From assembly GCA_026645375.1 (NCBI GenBank), contig JAPFFX010000208.1:1-10630 (forward strand): a stretch of 10,630 nt of DNA, in the 5' to 3' direction. A program made the translations under genes and the position numbers. This document shows, in pieces, positions 6,343 through 10,630 of this stretch. Below the pieces are notes generated by a model. That model saw only the letters and a list, made by a program, of their open reading frames with translations. It did no database searches and was not told the origin of the DNA. Position 1 is the first letter of the stretch. Every line of letters starts with the position of its first letter. The stretch is from Citricoccus sp. WCRC_4 (GTDB taxonomy: Bacteria; Actinomycetota; Actinomycetes; Actinomycetales; Micrococcaceae).

Positions 6343-6348
6343 GGAAGG
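6343..6348 (+). promoter_or_regulatory. Ribosome binding site deciding the start of the first hydrolase
   Basis: GGAAGG directly abuts ATG 6349 and lies 6 nt before ATG 6355. The spacing makes 6355 the likely start and argues against the in-frame ATG at 6229. Confidence 0.6.
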
Positions 6349-6354
6349 ATGACC

Positions 6355-7788
6355 ATGACCTCAACCGCATCCACACGTCCCCGCCCCGATCGCGACCCGA
6401 GGCCGCAGCCGCCCCGACGCAGGAGGACCGCCCGGCACCGGATGACCGCCGGGCTGGCCGCACTGGGACTGCTGGCCACCACCTCGGCGGTGGCGCCGGC
6501 CCTCGCCGCGGACGGGCCGGCGTCGACCCTCCGCGGCACCCTGGACAACGGTGGGAACTACGTCCTGCACACGCCCACCGACTGGAACGGGACGCTGCTG
6601 GTGTGGAACCCCGGTTACGGGCGCACCGGTGAGGCTCCGGCCGGCCCCTCCGAGGGCGTCACCGCCTGGCTGCTGGACCAGGGATTCGCGCTGGCCGGCA
6701 CCACGGCGTCCGCGGGCGGGTGGAACGTCGAGCACCTGATCGACAACCAGCCGTACCTGCTGGAGGTCGTCGAGGACGAACTGGGGCAACCCGGGGACGT
6801 CATCGCCTGGGGCTCGTCCATGGGCGGGCTGACCACCGCGGCACTCATGGAGCGCTACCCGGAGGACTTCGACGCCGGCCTGCCACTGTGCGGATCCGTG
6901 GCCGGGACCGTCCCCATGCTCAACGGCAGCCTGGACGGCTCCTTCGCGCTGCGCACGCTCCTGGCACCCGGCGACGACCGGCTCGAACTGGTCGACATCC
7001 GTGACGAGGGCGCCCGGCAGGCGGCCTTCCGCGAGGTCCTGGACGAGGCCCAGGCCACACCGGAGGGACGGGCGCGCATCGCCCTGGCCGCCTCGGTGGC
7101 GCAGGTGCCGACGTGGACGCAACCGGGCACGGACGAACCGGACCGCAAGGACCTCGACGCGCTGCAGGAACAGCTGTACGCCGCGTTCATGTTCGGGGTC
7201 ATCTCCCCGCGGCAGCCGCTGGAGGAGCGCGCCGGCGGCAACTTCTCCTGGAACACCGGCGTCGACTACTCGCAGTCCCTGGTGCACTCCGGCAACGCGT
7301 CCCTGGTCCGGGCCCTGTACCGGGACGCCGGGCTCTCGCTGGCCGAGGACCTGGGCACGCTGGCCGGGGCCGAGCGTATCTCGGCCGATCAGCAGGCGGT
7401 GGACTACATGCAGCGGAACGCGACGCCCACCGGCGACCTGCAGGGCCCGGTGCTGACCCTGCACGAGACCGGGGACACCGCGCCGACGGTCGCCCAGGCC
7501 GCCACCTACGCCGACCGCGTCCGCGGCCAGGGCGACCGGCCGCTGCTGCGCCAGGCGTTCGTGGACCGGCCCGGGCACTGCGACTACGCCGACGCCGAGG
7601 TCGCCGCCCTGGTGGTGACGCTCCAGGAGCGGCTCGACACCGGCCGCTGGGCCGACCTCGCCCAACCCGGGACCCTCAATGCCCTGGCCGACGACCTCGC
7701 CGAGGCGGGCGGCCTGGAACGCGGTGGCGTCTTCGCCACCTACCAGCCCGACCACATGCTCCGCCCCGAACGAGAGGACGCCCGATGA
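6355..7788 (+). CDS. Secreted alpha/beta hydrolase (esterase/peptidase-like), first of a tandem pair
   Basis: The protein has 477 residues. An Arg-rich n-region (RRRRTARHR, 21-29) and a hydrophobic core end at ALA-A (49-52), so residues 1-51 look like an export signal of Sec or Tat type. A mature beta-rich start with DWNGTLLVWNPGYG precedes the nucleophile elbow GSSMGG (153-158, Ser155). Asp374 in HETGDTAP and His408 in RPGHCDY complete a plausible catalytic triad. The mature protein has only two cysteines, Cys179 and Cys409; the second follows the catalytic His directly, as in the His-Cys half of the tannase/feruloyl esterase motif, though the Cys before the Ser is absent. A helical cap lies between (about 200-345). 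It should hydrolyse an ester or amide outside the cell; the substrate is unknown. Its stop overlaps the next gene's ATG as ATGA. ATG 6349 would add two residues. Confidence 0.85.
   Translation: MTSTASTRPRPDRDPRPQPPRRRRTARHRMTAGLAALGLLATTSAVAPALAADGPASTLRGTLDNGGNYVLHTPTDWNGTLLVWNPGYGRTGEAPAGPSEGVTAWLLDQGFALAGTTASAGGWNVEHLIDNQPYLLEVVEDELGQPGDVIAWGSSMGGLTTAALMERYPEDFDAGLPLCGSVAGTVPMLNGSLDGSFALRTLLAPGDDRLELVDIRDEGARQAAFREVLDEAQATPEGRARIALAASVAQVPTWTQPGTDEPDRKDLDALQEQLYAAFMFGVISPRQPLEERAGGNFSWNTGVDYSQSLVHSGNASLVRALYRDAGLSLAEDLGTLAGAERISADQQAVDYMQRNATPTGDLQGPVLTLHETGDTAPTVAQAATYADRVRGQGDRPLLRQAFVDRPGHCDYADAEVAALVVTLQERLDTGRWADLAQPGTLNALADDLAEAGGLERGGVFATYQPDHMLRPEREDAR
7773..7778 (+). promoter_or_regulatory. 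Ribosome binding site for the second hydrolase's original start
   Basis: AGAGGA lies 6 nt before ATG 7785 and 9 nt before ATG 7788. GTG 7825, the first usable start in the long hydrolase frame, has no comparable site before it. This indicates that translation was meant to begin at 7785 or 7788. Confidence 0.6.
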
Positions 7789-7824
7789 TGACGCGCTCGA
7801 CCCGCCCTGGCGGCGGCCGCCGTC
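7785..7824 (+). other. Frameshifted signal-peptide start of the second hydrolase
   Basis: ATGATG at 7785-7790 overlaps the first hydrolase's TGA and has a good ribosome site, but it opens a frame that becomes Arg/Gly-rich and stops at 7949. The hydrolase frame, offset by one base, carries a hydrophobic Ala/Val core from 7804 but has a TGA at 7789-7791 and no ATG. Removing one C from the CCC run at 7805-7807 would give MMTRSTRLAAAAVVTAAAAG, a normal signal peptide beginning. This is a real frameshift, a sequencing error in a C run, or a slippage site. Confidence 0.65.
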
Positions 7825-9141
7825 GTGACCGCCGCCGCCGCGGGAACCATGCCGTTCGCCTCCGCGGCCGAACCCGCGGAGGCCCCGGCGCTCCGCCAGA
7901 GCGGCACCCTCAGCGACGGCAGCACGTACGCGCTGGAGAGGCCCGCTGAGTGGAACGGGGACCTGGTCGTGCTGCCGGGACGGGAGACCCTGGACGCCAC
8001 GGCCGTCCGGTGGCTGGTCGAGCAGGGCTACGGGGCCGTGGGGTATGACCTCAGCAGCGGCTGGGACCTGGAGCGGGACCGGGACAATGCAGAGGAGGCC
8101 CTGGGGGTCTTCGAGGACGCGGCCGGTGAGGCCGACGCCGTGGTCGTGGCCGGGCGCTCGCAGGGCGGGCTGGTCACCCGGATCATCGCCGACCGGCAAC
8201 CGGAGTGGTTGGACGGTGCGCTGCCGATGTGCGGCGGCGGGGCCGGAGCCATCAGCACGTGGAACTACAAGCTGGACACCGCCTTCGCCCTGAAGGAGCT
8301 GGTGGACCCGGACTCGCCGATGGCCCTCCAGGGGATCACGGACCGGGCGGCCGAGGTCCAGGCGCTCAACGACCTGGTGGACGCCGCGGCCTCCACGCCG
8401 GAGGGGCGGGCGCGGACCGTGCTGGCGGCCGCGCTGAGCAAGATCCCGGCCACGGACCCGACCACCGGTGAGGAGCTCGAGGACCTGGACCAGCGGATCG
8501 ACCGGTACCTGGAGCACATGCCGTTCGCCGCCGGGTCCCATGTCCGCCACGGGTACGAGCAGACGGTGGGCGGGACGTTCTCCTGGAACACCGGGGTGGA
8601 CTACGAGAAGCTCCTCAAGCAGTCCGGGCGGTGGGCCGAGATCAGGGCGGCCTACCGGCAGGCCGGACTGTCCCTCCAGGAGGATCTGCACGCGCTGGAC
8701 ACCGCCGAACGGTTCTCGGCCGACGTGGAGTCCGTGGAGTTCGTGGAACGGACGGCCACCTTCTCCGGTGAGCTCTCCGCGCCACTGCTGTCCCTGCACA
8801 CCACCGGAGACGGTGCCGGGACCACGGCCGACGACGCCGCCTACGCGTCCACGGTCCGCTCGGCGGGCTCAGGGTCGCAACTGCGCCAGGTGTTCGTTGC
8901 GGCGGACGGACACTGCACCTTCACCGCCGCGGAGGAGGCCACGGCCTTCACCGTCCTGTTCGACCGCATCGACTCCGGCCGCTGGGACGCGACCTCGCCC
9001 CGTGCGCTCGAGAGGATCGGCGCCCAGGTCAACGACGCCTCGGCGCTGGAGGTGGGGGAGACCCGTTTCACGCGGGCCCAGCATTCCGGAGCGCCGGTGA
9101 GGATGTGGGACTACCGGAACTGGGGCGACTACACGGGGTAG
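7825..9141 (+). CDS. Secreted alpha/beta hydrolase, second of a tandem pair, signal peptide frame-disrupted
   Basis: The intact frame encodes 438 residues from GTG 7825. It is a clear paralogue of the first hydrolase, sharing SWNTGVDY, AGLSL-EDL, SAD and LRQ-FV in the same order. The proposed triad is Ser112 in GRSQGG, Asp329 in HTTGDGAG and His363 in DGHCTF. Its only cysteines are Cys136 and Cys364. Ser-to-Cys spacing (24) and Asp-to-His spacing (34) are the same as in the paralogue. The elbow is Arg-Ser-Gln rather than Ser-Ser-Met, and the N-terminal region is shorter, so substrate range may differ. From GTG 7825 the N-terminus (MTAAAAGTMPFASAA) lacks a basic region and is too short for a good export signal; the missing part lies in another frame (7785-7824). 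As sequenced it may be poorly made or retained in the cell. If the shift is real this is an early-stage pseudogene with an otherwise intact body. Confidence 0.75.
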   Translation: MTAAAAGTMPFASAAEPAEAPALRQSGTLSDGSTYALERPAEWNGDLVVLPGRETLDATAVRWLVEQGYGAVGYDLSSGWDLERDRDNAEEALGVFEDAAGEADAVVVAGRSQGGLVTRIIADRQPEWLDGALPMCGGGAGAISTWNYKLDTAFALKELVDPDSPMALQGITDRAAEVQALNDLVDAAASTPEGRARTVLAAALSKIPATDPTTGEELEDLDQRIDRYLEHMPFAAGSHVRHGYEQTVGGTFSWNTGVDYEKLLKQSGRWAEIRAAYRQAGLSLQEDLHALDTAERFSADVESVEFVERTATFSGELSAPLLSLHTTGDGAGTTADDAAYASTVRSAGSGSQLRQVFVAADGHCTFTAAEEATAFTVLFDRIDSGRWDATSPRALERIGAQVNDASALEVGETRFTRAQHSGAPVRMWDYRNWGDYTG

Positions 9142-9175
9142 CCGGCCGACTCGGGGACGGGGCCGTGGGCAGTCA

Positions 9176-9193
9176 CAGGCCGAGCACGGCCTG
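9176..9193 (+). terminator. Possible transcription terminator hairpin
   Basis: CAGGCCG (9176-9182) and CGGCCTG (9187-9193) form a perfect 7-bp GC-rich stem with an AGCA loop, 34 nt after the second hydrolase stop and between convergent genes. No T run follows, so it is at best a terminator without a U tract. The rest of the 179-base spacer (9142-9320) shows nothing recognisable. Confidence 0.35.
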
Positions 9194-9320
9194 CGCGCTG
9201 GGGAAGGTGGGATGGGCATGGGACCAGTCTCCCGGCTCGTCGCCGGTTTTCAGACGCTCGCTCACCGCCAGGAGTCAGTGCGCGGGCCTGGCCGCGTCAC
9301 GGGACGCCCTGAACGGACCG

Positions 9321-10625
9321 CTAGACGGGGGTGTGCGGGGCCTGGTCCGGATCGCCCGAGCGGCGTGCCGCCTCGCGTCGGCGGAGCCTGTCCAGCAGGC
9401 TCATGGCCGGTCCGGTGGTCGCCCCGTGCACCACGATGGATCCGGCGACCACCAGGCCCACGATGGCCCACAGGTTGTCGGTGCGGTCACCGAAGTCGCC
9501 CTCGCCCAGGGCATAGGCGAGGTAGTAGAGCGACCCGATGCCTCGGACGCCGAAGAAGGCGATGGCGGCGCGCTCTCGCGGTCCGGTCCTGCTCCCGGCC
9601 AGGGCGATCCAGCCGGCCAGTGGGCGGAGCAGCACGAGGAAGAGCAGGGCGACGAGCACCTCCGCCCAGCCGGCCTCGGCGAGCAGTCCACGGGAGATCG
9701 CCCCGCCGAGCAACACCAGGATGACCACGGTCATCAGCCGTTCGAACTGCTCCACGTAGCTGTGCAGGACACGGTGGTACCCATGGGTGCGCTCGGCCGC
9801 GCGGATGGTCACGGCGCAGACGAAGACGGCGACGAAGCCGTAGCCCTCGACCATCTCCGTGGCCCCGTAGGCGAGGAACGTGGCGGCCAGCGCCACGAAC
9901 CCCTCGGAGTGTTCGGCCAACCGGTTGCGCCCGAACCGCGGGGAGAAGAACACTGCGGCCAGCAGCTTTCCGGTGCCCACTCCCATCAGCACGCCGATGC
10001 CGACCCGCCAGAGGAGGTCCACGGCGAACCAGTGCGGGAACCACGCCGCTGGGGAGGTGCCGACCAGGCTGACGGCGATGGCGAGGTAGACGAAGGGGAA
10101 GGCGAGCCCGTCGTTGAGCCCGGCCTCGGACGTCAGGCCGAAACGGATCTCGTCCTCTCGCTCGGTGTCGTCGTCGCTGTCGGCAGGCTCTCCGACCTGC
10201 ACCTCGGAAGCCAGCACGGGGTCCGTGGGGGACAGGGCGGCGCCGAGCAGGACGGCCGCGGCCACGCCGAGGCCGAGCACCCAGAGGCCCAACAGCGTCA
10301 GGCCGAGGATGCACAGCGGCATGACCACGCCCAGCATCCGCCACGTGGTGGCCCAGCGGCGCCAGCCCAGAGGTCGGTCCAGCGCCAGCCCGGCGCCCAT
10401 CAGCGAGATGATCACACAGACCTCGGTCAGGTGGGTGGTGAACTCCTGGTGGGCGATCGGGTCGGGGTCCGGCAGGGAGCCGAGCAGGGTGAACGTCAGC
10501 GCCCCGGCCGCCAGGAACACCATGGGCATCGACACCGGCGCGCGGCTGAGAAGGCGCGGCAGGACCGCGGCCGCGAAGACGGCCAGCCCGGCCGCCACGA
10601 ACATGAGGCTGGGAGGTTCGAACAT
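9321..10625 (-). CDS. CPA1-family Na+/H+ (cation:proton) antiporter
   Basis: This 434-residue polytopic membrane protein exchanges Na+ (or K+) for protons across the cell membrane. CPA1/NhaP landmarks are LSPTDPVLAS (131-140), EAGLNDGLAFP (167-177) with the ion-binding Asn171-Asp172 pair of electroneutral antiporters, and a late FFGVRGIGSLYYLAYA segment matching the conserved Arg-containing helix of the family. About a dozen hydrophobic segments can be counted. An acidic loop (about 146-159, with DSDDDTEREDE) lies between the two core motifs. The C-terminus is a short basic tail with no added regulatory domain. ATG 10625 is the first start seen, but only five bases lie upstream, so a longer N-terminus cannot be excluded. 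The gene converges on the hydrolase pair and probably belongs to a separate unit for pH and sodium homeostasis. Confidence 0.9.
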   Translation of the reverse strand: MFEPPSLMFVAAGLAVFAAAVLPRLLSRAPVSMPMVFLAAGALTFTLLGSLPDPDPIAHQEFTTHLTEVCVIISLMGAGLALDRPLGWRRWATTWRMLGVVMPLCILGLTLLGLWVLGLGVAAAVLLGAALSPTDPVLASEVQVGEPADSDDDTEREDEIRFGLTSEAGLNDGLAFPFVYLAIAVSLVGTSPAAWFPHWFAVDLLWRVGIGVLMGVGTGKLLAAVFFSPRFGRNRLAEHSEGFVALAATFLAYGATEMVEGYGFVAVFVCAVTIRAAERTHGYHRVLHSYVEQFERLMTVVILVLLGGAISRGLLAEAGWAEVLVALLFLVLLRPLAGWIALAGSRTGPRERAAIAFFGVRGIGSLYYLAYALGEGDFGDRTDNLWAIVGLVVAGSIVVHGATTGPAMSLLDRLRRREAARRSGDPDQAPHTPV

Positions 10626-10630
10626 GGCCG

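Larger units (their letters stand above)
5991..6354. promoter_or_regulatory. Divergent intergenic control region
   Basis: This 364-base stretch separates the minus-strand importer operon from the plus-strand hydrolase pair and is visibly richer in A/T than its flanks. It holds two copies of a composite element (6093-6134 and 6197-6242), an inverted TGTGATG half site at 6273-6279, and a consensus-like TTGACA at 6169-6174. It should contain promoters for both directions. I could not identify a convincing -10 hexamer for either. No small protein or RNA gene is supported in it. Confidence 0.65.

Noticed and set aside
6229..6354. In-frame upstream extension of the first hydrolase to ATG 6229
   Set aside because: It would put 42 residues before the export signal and would run through the repeat region; GGAAGG at 6343-6348 supports ATG 6355.
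7785..7949. 54-codon frame starting at ATG 7785 as a separate small gene
   Set aside because: It has a good ribosome site, but its product becomes Arg/Gly-rich nonsense; a broken start of the second hydrolase explains it better.
6361..8799. 812-codon open frame on the minus strand opposite the two hydrolases
   Set aside because: The composition is typical of an antisense shadow, it spans two well-supported genes, and it shows no recognisable motif.
9212..9724. Plus-strand open frame beginning between the hydrolase and antiporter genes
   Set aside because: It has no convincing ribosome site, is Arg/Pro-rich, and mostly overlaps the antiporter in antisense.

Overview
The window is very GC-rich with strong G/C at third codon positions, dense gene packing, GTG starts and strong Shine-Dalgarno sites. 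This points to a high-GC actinobacterium, and the protein styles fit the Micrococcales best. That placement is inference; no rRNA or other taxonomic marker is present. I saw no tRNA, rRNA, CRISPR array, transposase or integrase, so nothing marks the region as a mobile element.

Layout. Bases 1-5990 hold one tightly packed minus-strand operon, transcribed from about 6000 down past base 1. In order it encodes a PhnD-type substrate-binding lipoprotein (4998-5990), a PhnC-type ATPase (4193-5008), a permease made of two fused PhnE units (2551-4191), a cytochrome P450 (1281-2549), a PaaX-family regulator (291-1268), and the N-terminus of a membrane protein that may be TspO-related (1-294, running off the edge). 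Every junction is an overlap or a gap of 12 nt or less, so these six genes very likely work together. Bases 5991-6354 form a comparatively AT-rich divergent regulatory region with a duplicated composite element containing a CRP-like half site. On the plus strand, 6355-7788 and 7825-9141 encode two tandem, paralogous, exported alpha/beta hydrolases joined by an ATGA overlap. The second appears to be frameshifted inside its signal peptide. After a 179-base spacer with one hairpin, 9321-10625 (minus) encodes a CPA1-type Na+/H+ antiporter that looks unrelated.

How the genes may work together. My reading is that the exported hydrolases cleave an ester- or amide-like compound outside the cell, the phosphonate-family ABC importer takes up a product, and the P450 oxidises it under PaaX-family control. 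No C-P lyase, phosphonatase, P450 redox partner or downstream catabolic gene is visible. The substrate is therefore unknown, and the 'phosphonate' label describes the family only. The combination of a PhnDCE-type importer, a P450 with an atypical I-helix, PaaX and divergent secreted hydrolases is the best candidate here for an undescribed system.
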